Shown here in pieces: positions 1 through 9,383 of a stretch of 12,178 nt of DNA. Source of the DNA: JAPLKX01 sp035530195 (GTDB lineage: Bacteria; Hydrogenedentota; Hydrogenedentia; Hydrogenedentales; SLHB01); the NCBI GenBank assembly GCA_035530195.1, contig DATKVG010000166.1, positions 1 through 12,178 of the forward strand, given 5' to 3'. Position 1 is the first letter of the stretch; each line of letters starts with the position of its first letter. The translations under genes were made by a program, and so were the position numbers. Under the pieces are notes generated by a model. That model was not told the origin of the DNA, ran no database searches, and saw nothing but the letters and a program-made list of their open reading frames with translations.

Positions 1-2331
<2,331 letters not shown>

Positions 2332-2335
2332 CATT

Positions 2336-2370
2336 GGTGGCCGGTGGCCAGTGGCCGGTGGCCAGTGGCC
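2336..2370. repeat. Five-unit heptamer tandem repeat (RGTGGCC)
   Basis: Five head-to-tail 7-bp units, GGTGGCC, GGTGGCC, AGTGGCC, GGTGGCC and AGTGGCC, begin 4 bp after the fadN stop codon and lie in the fadN-fadA spacer. Overlapping GGCC-N3-GGCC blocks make it self-complementary. Such heptamers resemble the short tandemly repeated sequences known from several bacterial genomes; copy number could change by slippage. No coding role is visible. Confidence 0.9.
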
Positions 2371-2440
2371 GTGGAGTGGAACCTGTGATGACTGAACAAA
2401 AAGAGAACGCGGCGCGCGCGGACGCGCGTACCGATTCCAA

Positions 2441-2448
2441 GAGGGAGG
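2441..2448 (+). promoter_or_regulatory. Ribosome binding site that fixes the fadA start
   Basis: GAGGGAGG ends 9 bases before the ATG at 2458 but only 3 bases before the ATG at 2452. The spacing therefore favours 2458, which also gives the usual thiolase N-terminus (MRDVYVVSAVRTAIG). Confidence 0.75.
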
Positions 2449-2457
2449 TTAATGAAT

Positions 2458-3612
2458 ATGCGTGACGTATACGTGGTATCCGCGGTTCGCACCGCTATTG
2501 GCAAATCCAGACGCACCCTGGCCAATTTCCGGCCCGAAGACATGGGCGCCGCCGTCCTTAAAGAAGCGGTTGCCAGAGCCGGAATCCCCGCCGAAAAAAT
2601 ACAGGACGTTACCATCGGCTGCGCCTACCCCGAGGCGGAGCAGGGCATGAACATGGCGCGGCTGATCGTGTTGCGTGCGGGTTTCCCGGACACGGTTCCC
2701 GCGCTCACAGTCAACCGGTTTTGTTCGTCGGGCCTCGAGTCGATCGCGATCATCTCGTCGAAGATCCGGGCGGGCCTGTTCGACATCGGCCTCGCGGGCG
2801 GCGTCGAGACCATGAGCCTGATCGGGATGGCCGGCACGAAGTTCGCGCCCAACCCCTGGCTGGCCGCCGAACACCCGGAAGCCTACATCAACATGGGCAA
2901 CTGCGGCGACAACGTGGCGCGGGATTTCAAAATCACCCGCGAACAGATGGACGAATGGGCGTATAACAGCGTCCAGAAGGCGTGCGCCGCTATCGACGGC
3001 GGGAAGTTCAAGAGCCAGATCGTCCCGCTCGAGGTGCCGACAGGCAACGGCAAGACCATCATCTTCGACACCGACGAAGGCCCGCGGCGCGATACTACGC
3101 TGGAAGGGTTGGCCAAGCTCAGGCCGGCGTTCGCCGCCAAAGGCGGGTTCTGCACGGCAGGCAATTCGAGCCAGACCAGCGACGGCGCTGCCGCCGTGGT
3201 GCTCATGAGCGAAGAGGCCGTCAAAAAGTACGGGGCAAAACCGCTGGGCAAGTTCCTGGGCTACAACATCGCCGCGGGCTCGCCGATTTACCTCGGCCCG
3301 GCCCAGTTGGAGGCTATCCCGAGGGCCTGCGAACTGTCCGGCATCAAGTTAAGCGACGTTGGGCTGATCGAGAACAACGAAGCGTTCGCGTCCCAGTGCC
3401 TGCTGGTGATCCGCGAGCTCAAGATGGACACCAGCAAGGTCAACGTGAACGGCGGCGCCATCGCGCTGGGGCACCCGCTCGGCTGCACCGGCGCAAAACT
3501 GACCACGCAGATCCTGCACGAGATGAAGGCCCGCAACGTGAAATACGGGCTTGTCACCATGTGCATCGGCGGCGGCATGGGCGGAGCCGGCGTTTTCGAA
3601 CTCTGCGCATAA
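2458..3612 (+). CDS. fadA: Acetyl-CoA C-acyltransferase (3-ketoacyl-CoA thiolase)
   Basis: Thiolase that cleaves 3-ketoacyl-CoA with CoA to acetyl-CoA and a shortened acyl-CoA, the last step of the beta-oxidation spiral begun by the upstream FadN. The protein has 384 residues from the ATG at 2458, a normal thiolase length. The nucleophile Cys89 sits in NRFCSSG, the NEAFA motif is at about 307-311, His339 lies in ALGHPLG, and the acid/base Cys369 lies in MCIGGGMGG. All three catalytic residues are present. The gene starts 126 bp after fadN, with a strong ribosome binding site and no clear promoter, so co-transcription is likely. A hairpin with a T-run follows the stop. An ATG two codons upstream (2452) is possible but badly spaced from the ribosome binding site. 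A biosynthetic acetoacetyl-CoA thiolase role is less likely given the operon partner. Confidence 0.95.
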   Translation: MRDVYVVSAVRTAIGKSRRTLANFRPEDMGAAVLKEAVARAGIPAEKIQDVTIGCAYPEAEQGMNMARLIVLRAGFPDTVPALTVNRFCSSGLESIAIISSKIRAGLFDIGLAGGVETMSLIGMAGTKFAPNPWLAAEHPEAYINMGNCGDNVARDFKITREQMDEWAYNSVQKACAAIDGGKFKSQIVPLEVPTGNGKTIIFDTDEGPRRDTTLEGLAKLRPAFAAKGGFCTAGNSSQTSDGAAAVVLMSEEAVKKYGAKPLGKFLGYNIAAGSPIYLGPAQLEAIPRACELSGIKLSDVGLIENNEAFASQCLLVIRELKMDTSKVNVNGGAIALGHPLGCTGAKLTTQILHEMKARNVKYGLVTMCIGGGMGGAGVFELCA

Positions 3613-3635
3613 ACAAAGTCGATTAACGGACTGTC

Positions 3636-3687
3636 GGGACGCCCCCCGCCGCACTTCCCAGTGCGCTTGTGGGGGGTGTCCCTTTTT
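3636..3687 (+). terminator. Rho-independent-type terminator, copy 1 of a dispersed hairpin family
   Basis: The outer arm at 3636-3648 (GGGACGCCCCCCG) pairs with 3670-3682, including G-U pairs. An inner GCAC/GTGC stem (3651-3654 with 3661-3664) closes the loop, and TTTTT follows at 3683-3687. It lies 24 bp after the fadA stop and should end the fadN-fadA transcript. The same arms recur at 10594-10638 with a different loop. Confidence 0.85.
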
Positions 3688-3732
3688 CATATCTTCGTGA
3701 TGTGAATTAAACACTGTCCCCGTTTACTCCAC

Positions 3733-3752
3733 TTCGAGCGTCCGCGCTCGAA
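3733..3752. repeat. Perfect inverted repeat, 8-bp arms, 4-base loop
   Basis: TTCGAGCG, loop TCCG, CGCTCGAA. It lies 14 bp beyond the stop codon (3767-3769) of the minus-strand arabinofuranosidase gene. No T-run follows on that strand, so a terminator role is weak. It might stabilise the mRNA 3' end or be a small palindromic repeat. Confidence 0.7.
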
Positions 3753-3766
3753 ACTGTCCGGCTCTC

Positions 3767-6229
3767 TCATTGGGCCCTCAGCGTGGCGCAGCCGAAAACG
3801 CCACCGGCGATGGTGTTGTGGTTTGCGAGGAATCGGACGGTGATTTCGTTTTTGTTGCGGGTGAGTTCTTGGGGCAGGGCGTATTCGACGTCGACGAGGC
3901 GGCCGGGGTTGAGGTTGTTGAGTTGCTCGGTCTTGAGGAGCGTACCGTCAATGAGGATGTCGAAGTTGCGGCCGACGTCGCTGCCCCAGTAGGTGACGAG
4001 GAGGGATGCGGGGACGTCGGGAAGGACTTTCATGTTCCATTCGAACCAGCCGCCGGGTGTGGCGTGGCGGTAGATGGTGGCGGTGCCGGGGATTGCGCCG
4101 GCGGCGGCGTCTTTGGTTTTCAGCCCGTGGTTGTGTTCGGATACGTCTTTGAGCGATTCGTTGGGGTAGATGAATACCCGGTCGATTTCGCTTTCCCACC
4201 GTTCGGCGGCGAGTTCGAGTTCGTGGTGGCGGTCGCTGCCTGGGGTGACCACTGGGAAGTAGAGGGCGTAGCGCTCGGTCACGATGTCTGAGAACGGGAC
4301 GAGCCGCTTGATTAGCGGCTGGCTTGGGGCTGAACGGTCGCGCGGGAGCGCGACCCCACCGAGCGGCGCGACCCCACCGCGCCCACCGAGCGGCGTGAAC
4401 GTGAGCGGCTTGCCTTCAACGGGTGTCAGCCACGTGTCCGGCGCCTTTGGATCGCCGGCGATGTACAACGGCGGAAGAGACATCGGGTAGGCGGCTATGG
4501 CGTCGTTTACCGGCTCGATGATGGCGCCCTGGCCGGCCCGCTCGTCCACCACGCCAGCCAGGACCACCGGCCCGTAAAGGACCGCCACGGTCTCCGGGTC
4601 GTCTGGCAGGGGCATGGTGTGCAACGCCATCGGGAGCCGCAGCTCGATCAGGTCGCCGTCGTTCCAGACGCGCTCGAGCGTGAGCCAAGACCGTCGTTTG
4701 ATATCGAGCGGCCCCGCGGGCGCGCCGTTGACGCGCGCTTCTACGTGGCCCGACACCCAGTGCGGCACACGGAAACTGAGGGCAAACGATTTCGGCGCGC
4801 CGTTGTTGCTAACGGCCGTCATCGACAGGCGCAGCCGCACGGTGTCTTCCCTCGGATAGTCCGTCTGCAGATCGACCTGCACGCCTTCCTCGATCCAGTC
4901 GAGCCGCGACGGGATGTAGAGGTTGACGTAGAGATTGCTTGTGGTGCGGGCGTCCCGCCTGCTCTGAAAATAAATACTGTCGCCAAGTTTGGCCCAGGAC
5001 TCGACGCCGGTCCCGTAGCAGCACCAGAACGAGTTGTCCGGCGTGCCGAAGGTGCGTGGATAGCCGGCCGCCATCGCCACGTAATATTGGAGCTCGCCGG
5101 GGTGAGGCCCTTGCGTGCCCAGGATGCCGTTGAGGAGCGCGCGTTCGTAAAAATCGCCGTAGACCGGGTCGGCGGTCCAACCCAGGATGTGGCGGGTCAG
5201 TTTAAGCATGTTGTGGGTCTTGCACGTTTCGTGGTTGAGATGGCCCAGCGTGCCCGCGAGGCGGTTGGGCTGGGGCCAGGTCTCGAACATGGTGCTGCCG
5301 CCGGTGGCGTAGGTCCTGGTGTTGACCACTCTGTCCCAGAAGAACTCCGCAATGAGCCTGTACCGGGTGTCGCCTGTGATCTCATAGCGCGTGGCGGCGC
5401 CGATGACCTTGGGGATCTGGGTGTTGCCATGGATGTGCGAGAGGTTATCGTAACTGAGCGCCAGCGGCCCGAGGAATTCGGGTTGGTCGAACCGGTGGGC
5501 TAACTCGAGATGCGCCGGGTCGCCCGTGACTCGATACAGGTTGTGCAACACCTCCGACATCCCGCCGAACTCGACACGCAACATCCGGTCGATTGCGTCG
5601 TTGGGCAGCTTGTCCAGTCGCGATTTGAAATAGCCTGCCATGCCTTTAAGGACATCGAGCGCCTGATCGTTTCCGCACAGCGTGTGCATGTCGTACAGGC
5701 CCGCCATGATCTTGTGGATGACGTAATACGGCGCCCAGACGGGCTGCCCGGCCTCGAGCCGGTCCCAGAAGCTCTGTGGGAACGCGGCGAGATACCCGCC
5801 GCCGTTTGCGGCCTGGCACTTGGCCAACTCCCCCACCATCGCGTCGGCTTTGGCTTTCAGCTCAGCGTCGCCCGTGCTCGCGAACATCAGTGCGCACGCT
5901 GATAGAAAGTGGCCGGGAAAATGCCCCCGCACCTCGCACGACATCGCCTCCCACCCACCGTACGGGCGCGCGTCACCCGGCGCCTCGAGGCCCGCCTGCT
6001 TGCGGAACGGATAGAGGAGCCGGTCCACGTCGAGGTCGTGCAGATACTGGCGGTCGCGCTGCATCTCGTCGTTCCAGCGGCCCTCGAGCAGGCGGACTTG
6101 AGTCAGCGGGAACGGTTCCAAGCGCATAACGTCGCGCGCGTCCTGCGCGCGCCCCTCCTGCGCGGCGGCCAAAACGGCGAACAATATCGTGGCAATGAAC
6201 AACGTGGCGCGCGTCCGGAAACGAGTCAT
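3767..6229 (-). CDS. Secreted glycoside hydrolase, GH127/GH146 type (beta-L-arabinofuranosidase family, DUF1680)
   Basis: Probable exported enzyme removing beta-L-arabinofuranose from plant-type glycans. It has 820 residues. A signal peptide (basic MTRFRTR, hydrophobic 8-22, likely cleavage near AAA or GRA before residue 30) precedes an (alpha/alpha)6 barrel at about 40-425. The zinc and active-site residues known from Bifidobacterium HypBA1 are all recognisable: Glu316 (FETW), Glu334 and Cys336 (HETC), and Cys403-Cys404 (WCCYGTG). The ETCKTHNMLKLT segment resembles the GH146-like branch. Beta-sandwich regions follow to about 612, then a C-terminal accessory domain (about 645-820) that looks like DUF6805. 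Residues about 614-642 are a glycine/proline-rich insertion (see the repeat entry). A GAGG ribosome binding site lies 9 bases before the ATG. The gene is divergent from the GH9 gene. The family is clear; the exact substrate is inferred. Confidence 0.9.
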   Translation of the reverse strand: MTRFRTRATLFIATILFAVLAAAQEGRAQDARDVMRLEPFPLTQVRLLEGRWNDEMQRDRQYLHDLDVDRLLYPFRKQAGLEAPGDARPYGGWEAMSCEVRGHFPGHFLSACALMFASTGDAELKAKADAMVGELAKCQAANGGGYLAAFPQSFWDRLEAGQPVWAPYYVIHKIMAGLYDMHTLCGNDQALDVLKGMAGYFKSRLDKLPNDAIDRMLRVEFGGMSEVLHNLYRVTGDPAHLELAHRFDQPEFLGPLALSYDNLSHIHGNTQIPKVIGAATRYEITGDTRYRLIAEFFWDRVVNTRTYATGGSTMFETWPQPNRLAGTLGHLNHETCKTHNMLKLTRHILGWTADPVYGDFYERALLNGILGTQGPHPGELQYYVAMAAGYPRTFGTPDNSFWCCYGTGVESWAKLGDSIYFQSRRDARTTSNLYVNLYIPSRLDWIEEGVQVDLQTDYPREDTVRLRLSMTAVSNNGAPKSFALSFRVPHWVSGHVEARVNGAPAGPLDIKRRSWLTLERVWNDGDLIELRLPMALHTMPLPDDPETVAVLYGPVVLAGVVDERAGQGAIIEPVNDAIAAYPMSLPPLYIAGDPKAPDTWLTPVEGKPLTFTPLGGRGGVAPLGGVALPRDRSAPSQPLIKRLVPFSDIVTERYALYFPVVTPGSDRHHELELAAERWESEIDRVFIYPNESLKDVSEHNHGLKTKDAAAGAIPGTATIYRHATPGGWFEWNMKVLPDVPASLLVTYWGSDVGRNFDILIDGTLLKTEQLNNLNPGRLVDVEYALPQELTRNKNEITVRFLANHNTIAGGVFGCATLRAQ
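4302..4394. repeat. Palindrome and direct-repeat cluster inside the GH127-type gene
   Basis: Two inverted repeats stand side by side: AGCCGC/GCGGCT (4302-4307 with 4315-4320) and GGTCGCGC/GCGCGACC with a GGGA loop (4336-4343 with 4348-4355). Next come direct repeats of GCGCGACCCCACCG (4348-4361 and 4366-4379, period 18 bp) and of an ACCGAGCGGCG block (4358-4368 and 4385-4395). The 18-bp period keeps the reading frame and gives a near repeat (GGVAPL, GGVALP) in the protein. It looks like a short palindromic element that entered, or grew within, an interdomain linker. Confidence 0.7.
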
Positions 6230-6318
6230 GTGGAGGATCCTCTATTGGTGTTGACTCGATTCTGCGGTTGCGGCCGCCATAAATCAACAAACACACCCGT
6301 CCAGAGTGAGGTCGCCTT

Positions 6319-6328
6319 GAAACGATTC
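6319..6328. promoter_or_regulatory. Candidate LacI-family operator
   Basis: GAAACGATTC matches its own reverse complement at 8 of 10 positions around a central CG, the usual architecture of LacI-family operators in sugar-use genes. It lies 90 bp upstream of the arabinofuranosidase start. A single short, imperfect site can arise by chance, and no regulator gene is in the window. Confidence 0.25.
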
Positions 6329-6446
6329 CTGCCGCGCGCCTGACATGACTTCGGCCACACACAGCCCGCCTCGTTGGTGAGCGTCCAACACATAAGACAC
6401 CTCTCGATGCAGTGAAGACCTAAATTAAGCCAACGGCTCGATTTTT

Positions 6447-6500
6447 CCCGTCGGCCCCGTCCGTCGCCGCTCTAAGTGAGCGACGGACGGCTCCGACGGG
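6447..6500. repeat. Long palindrome with 8 + 11 bp arms
   Basis: CCCGTCGG (6447-6454) and CCGTCCGTCGC (6457-6467) pair with GCGACGGACGG (6480-6490) and CCGACGGG (6493-6500). This is a 19-bp stem broken by one 2x2 mismatch, with a 12-base loop. TTTTT lies before it on the plus strand and no T-run follows on either strand, so it is not a standard terminator. ACGGGAG (6496-6502) can instead pair with CTCCCGT (6517-6523), which would compete with the first stem. Confidence 0.8.
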
Positions 6501-6661
6501 AGAAGGCTTGGGGCCCCTCCCGTACCAAAGGTGTTGCACTTAGAATATGAATCCAAGCCTCTTCGTCGTGTAGGTCCTCTAGATGCCACCCACTCCTTTT
6601 CCCTGTATACTGGCCCCCGGCCGCCCACTTATTCACGCCTGGCATCGGTACTTGGACCCTT

Positions 6662-6669
6662 GGGAGGGG
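6662..6669 (+). promoter_or_regulatory. Ribosome binding site that fixes the GH9 gene start
   Basis: GGGAGGGG ends 2 bases before the ATG at 6672; its GGGAGG core ends 4 bases before. The protein from this ATG begins with a typical signal peptide, whereas the longer open frame to 6531 would bury it behind 47 residues. Confidence 0.75.
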
Positions 6670-6671
6670 CT

Positions 6672-9353
6672 ATGAAGACCGCCAAATCGCCGTTTCTCGT
6701 TCTAACCTTCATTTTCGTTGTTGTCAGCATGAGCGGCTCAGCGGAAGAATCCCTTTTGTTGAACGGCGACTTCGAGACAGGAGCCCACCTGCCGGAAGGC
6801 TGGTCGCCGGTGGAGCCTGGCACGGCCGGCTGTGAATCGGTATGGCTGCACGGAGAAAGCCACACGGGCTCGCGGGCGCTGGGTGCGAAATCAGTTCATG
6901 CGCGAGCGGCGTGGACGAGCGCGCCCGTGGCGGTCGAGCCCGGAAAGAGGTACATCGTGAGCGGGTTCATCAAACCCGCCTCGGGAACCGCGCGACTGTG
7001 TGTTGAATTCCGCGACGCCCGCGGCAACCGCCTCGGGCGCTCATCGACCACACCGGTGGCCACGGAGCCCGAGAGCTGGACGTACGTGGCGGTCGAGACG
7101 ACTGCCGCGGGCCGCCACGGAGCGGACGGTTCCATAACGGCCCGGGTCCTGTTTTGGGTACGCGGCGAAGCCGCCCTTGACGACGTGGCCCTTCATCCGC
7201 TTGCCCCGTGCGAGTTGGCCAACAACACCATCGAGGCGCCGCTGGACAGTAAGGGTCGGATCCCATACTGGTCGGGGGAGAAAGATCTCGACGTACTGGA
7301 TGGCGCGCGTGGGGGCACAGTCGTCATCGACACGGAAAACGCCTGCGACGGCGCGGGCTGTTTGGCGGTGACCGCGTCCGGCGATTGGTACGGCGCTACA
7401 AGCGCGCCGTATGGGGTATGGCCGTGGTGGAAACGGCTTGAGATGTCCGCCTTGGCGCGGTGCACGCCGGACGCCGAACTGCTGCTGGGAATCGCGTGGT
7501 TTGACTCGGCGCAAAAGTTCATTGGCGCGGGAATGGGAGCCTTCGTGACCACGGAGACCTGGCAACGCGTCAGCAGCGGCCAATTATCTCCGCCTGACAA
7601 CGCTCACACGTTCAAGCCGCTGCTGCTGGTGCGGAAGAAGAAGAACGGCCAAGCGCAAGCGTGGTTCGACGTGATCGAGGTCCGAGTCGAGGAGAAACCC
7701 TGCGTCCGCGTAGTCGTCAATCAAGTGGGATACGACCTTCATGCCCCCAAACAGGCAATCGTCCTCACCAACTTTTTCCCCCGCAAAAAAGCCTTTGGAC
7801 AAGCAACCGCCCTGGACAGCGACGGCGCGACCGTTTGGCAGTCGCCCATCGTCTGCTCCGGCCGCATGTACGGCCAAAGCCAGGCCGACTGGGGCTGGTA
7901 CGTCTGGCGGGCCGACTTCTCGAAGATCGACCGGCCCGGAACGTACCACGTAACGGCATCGTTCGGCTCGAGGAAGGCCGAATCCGTTTCATTCGCGGTA
8001 GACAGCGACCTGCTTTTCAAAGAAACCGCGGCGATTAACGTAGACTTCTTTTTCGTTCAGCGCTGCGGCATCGAGGTGCCGGGCTGGCACGCCCCGTGCC
8101 ACCTCGACGACGCCAAGCTGTCCGACGGCGCCCACCGGGACCTTACCGGCGGGTGGCACAGCGCCGGCGACTACAACAAGCTCTCGTGGGAGTACGGCGA
8201 CGGTGGCGTCCTGTATGCGCTCATCCACGCCGCAGCGGCTGTTCCGCAGTACTTCGCCCCGTATGACCGCGACAAGGATGGCGTCCCCGATGTGATCGAT
8301 GAAGCCGAATGGGGTGCCAAATATCTCGTCAAGATACAAGAGGCCGACGGCGGGTTGCTCAATCACATCGAGCAGGGACCCGACCGCCAGACTTGGATGA
8401 ACTGGTGCCCGCCCGAAAAAACCACCGACAACGTCGTCGGCACACCCGACGATCCCATCGTGCGCGAAGGCGAAGGGAACTCCCCGCTTGCCATCGGCGG
8501 CTGGGCGTTGCTCGGTTCGCTGAATCCTGACAAAGACGGACACAATCCCTATCTGGCATACAGCGTCAAGCTGTGGGAACAGGCAACCGGCAGGGAAAAG
8601 ACCCCTGGAAATCCGCTGCTACTCCTCAGCGCCATTGACCTCTACAAGATCACCCGCGAAGATCGTTACCTCGAATACGGCCGTCGAACCGTCGATACCC
8701 TGTTGGCCAGCGGAAACCCCGACGGCGCACTGGCCGGCGGGTACGGCAACACGGGAGACGTCCCCGCGGCGGCCCTCGCAACGTTTGCCCTCGAATTTCC
8801 CGATGATCCCCTCGTGCCCGCCATCAAAGCGCGGCTCGAAAAACATCTGCCCGCGTTTCTGGACGAGGCCGACAACCCGCTCGGGTTGATGATGCAGCAG
8901 CCCGGTCCGCAAGGCTATTTCTTCGACCCATCGAGCGCGATGGGGTGCAACTACCAGTTTTCCTCCCGCGCATGGTCGGCCATCATGGTGTACCGCGTCA
9001 TCCACGACGACCGCGCCATGCAATATGCGACGGACCAGCTCGATTTCCTGTTGGGCCGCAACCCGTACAACATCTGCATGATGGAAGGCAAGGGAACAGT
9101 AAACCTCCCCCGCTACCACCACCGATACATCACTATCCCCGGCCATCCGCGCGGCGCCGTGCCCGGAACCATCCCCAACGGGTGCGTCCGCGATATCGCC
9201 GGTCGCGACCGGCCCGGGCTCGACCTCTCCACCGGCGGCCGCCAGTATCCCTCCTACCGCACCAACGAACCCTGGCTCGTCCACAATGTCCTCTACACGC
9301 TCGCCATAACCGCATTGCACGAGGCCGCAATAGGCTTTGAACCCTTACATTGA
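6672..9353 (+). CDS. Secreted multidomain glycoside hydrolase family 9 protein with altered DAGD motif
   Basis: The protein has 893 residues. A signal peptide (about 1-24, MKTAKSPF then a hydrophobic core, cleavage near GSA) is followed by two jelly-roll modules, about 27-176 (LLLNGDFETG start, CBM4/9-like) and about 183-340. A CelD_N-type Ig domain follows (about 345-443, VNQVGYDLHAPKQAIV), then the GH9 (alpha/alpha)6 catalytic domain (about 447-885). GH9 signatures present are PCHLDDA (475-481), GVPDVIDEAEWG (537-548), GRNPYN (795-800), HHR (816-818) and NEP, whose Glu866 is the expected acid. The usual DAGD is SAGD here: Asp500, the expected base, is kept but the first Asp is Ser497. GH9 enzymes are mostly endo- or exo-beta-glucanases, and some act on glucosamine oligomers. 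The substrate is unknown and activity may be reduced or changed. The gene is divergent from the GH127-type gene and ends 30 bp from the convergent propeller gene. Confidence 0.9.
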   Translation: MKTAKSPFLVLTFIFVVVSMSGSAEESLLLNGDFETGAHLPEGWSPVEPGTAGCESVWLHGESHTGSRALGAKSVHARAAWTSAPVAVEPGKRYIVSGFIKPASGTARLCVEFRDARGNRLGRSSTTPVATEPESWTYVAVETTAAGRHGADGSITARVLFWVRGEAALDDVALHPLAPCELANNTIEAPLDSKGRIPYWSGEKDLDVLDGARGGTVVIDTENACDGAGCLAVTASGDWYGATSAPYGVWPWWKRLEMSALARCTPDAELLLGIAWFDSAQKFIGAGMGAFVTTETWQRVSSGQLSPPDNAHTFKPLLLVRKKKNGQAQAWFDVIEVRVEEKPCVRVVVNQVGYDLHAPKQAIVLTNFFPRKKAFGQATALDSDGATVWQSPIVCSGRMYGQSQADWGWYVWRADFSKIDRPGTYHVTASFGSRKAESVSFAVDSDLLFKETAAINVDFFFVQRCGIEVPGWHAPCHLDDAKLSDGAHRDLTGGWHSAGDYNKLSWEYGDGGVLYALIHAAAAVPQYFAPYDRDKDGVPDVIDEAEWGAKYLVKIQEADGGLLNHIEQGPDRQTWMNWCPPEKTTDNVVGTPDDPIVREGEGNSPLAIGGWALLGSLNPDKDGHNPYLAYSVKLWEQATGREKTPGNPLLLLSAIDLYKITREDRYLEYGRRTVDTLLASGNPDGALAGGYGNTGDVPAAALATFALEFPDDPLVPAIKARLEKHLPAFLDEADNPLGLMMQQPGPQGYFFDPSSAMGCNYQFSSRAWSAIMVYRVIHDDRAMQYATDQLDFLLGRNPYNICMMEGKGTVNLPRYHHRYITIPGHPRGAVPGTIPNGCVRDIAGRDRPGLDLSTGGRQYPSYRTNEPWLVHNVLYTLAITALHEAAIGFEPLH

Positions 9354-9383
9354 CACACGGACAGCCAAAGGCGGAGCACGTGA

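Larger units (their letters stand above)
6230..6671. other. Divergent control region between the GH127-type and GH9 genes
   Basis: These 442 bp contain no convincing gene and separate two divergently read hydrolase genes, so promoters for both should lie here. Visible items are a palindrome overlapping the GH127-gene ribosome binding site (GAGGATCCTC, 6233-6242), a LacI-like half-symmetric site near 6319-6328, and a long palindrome at 6447-6500. There is also a possible -10 box TATACT at 6606-6611, preceded directly by TG, about 60 bp before the GH9 start. I found no good -35 for that box. The open frame upstream of 6672 is not treated as coding. Confidence 0.6.

Noticed and set aside
2349..2370. 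CRISPR-like array
   Set aside because: The units are 7 bp and contiguous, with no spacers and no cas genes, so this is a simple tandem repeat.
2452..2457. Upstream ATG for fadA (MNM start)
   Set aside because: It lies only 3 bases from the ribosome binding site, whereas the ATG at 2458 is 9 bases away and matches the family's N-terminus.
3733..3752. Terminator for the GH127-type gene
   Set aside because: The hairpin is perfect, but the minus-strand sequence after it is GTGGAGTAAACG, with no T-run.
4619..5503. Plus-strand open frame of 294 codons within the GH127-type gene
   Set aside because: It lies antisense to the catalytic barrel, where the minus strand carries the conserved ETC and CC zinc residues. 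It has no recognisable domain.
6531..6671. 47-residue N-terminal extension of the GH9 protein
   Set aside because: It would place residues such as YESKPLRRVGPL before a good signal peptide. The ribosome binding site at 6662-6669 and the signal peptide both favour the ATG at 6672.
8272..8293. Dockerin-like calcium loop DRDKDG in the GH9 protein
   Set aside because: There is a single loop inside the conserved GVPD region of the GH9 domain, not the paired 22-residue repeats of a dockerin.
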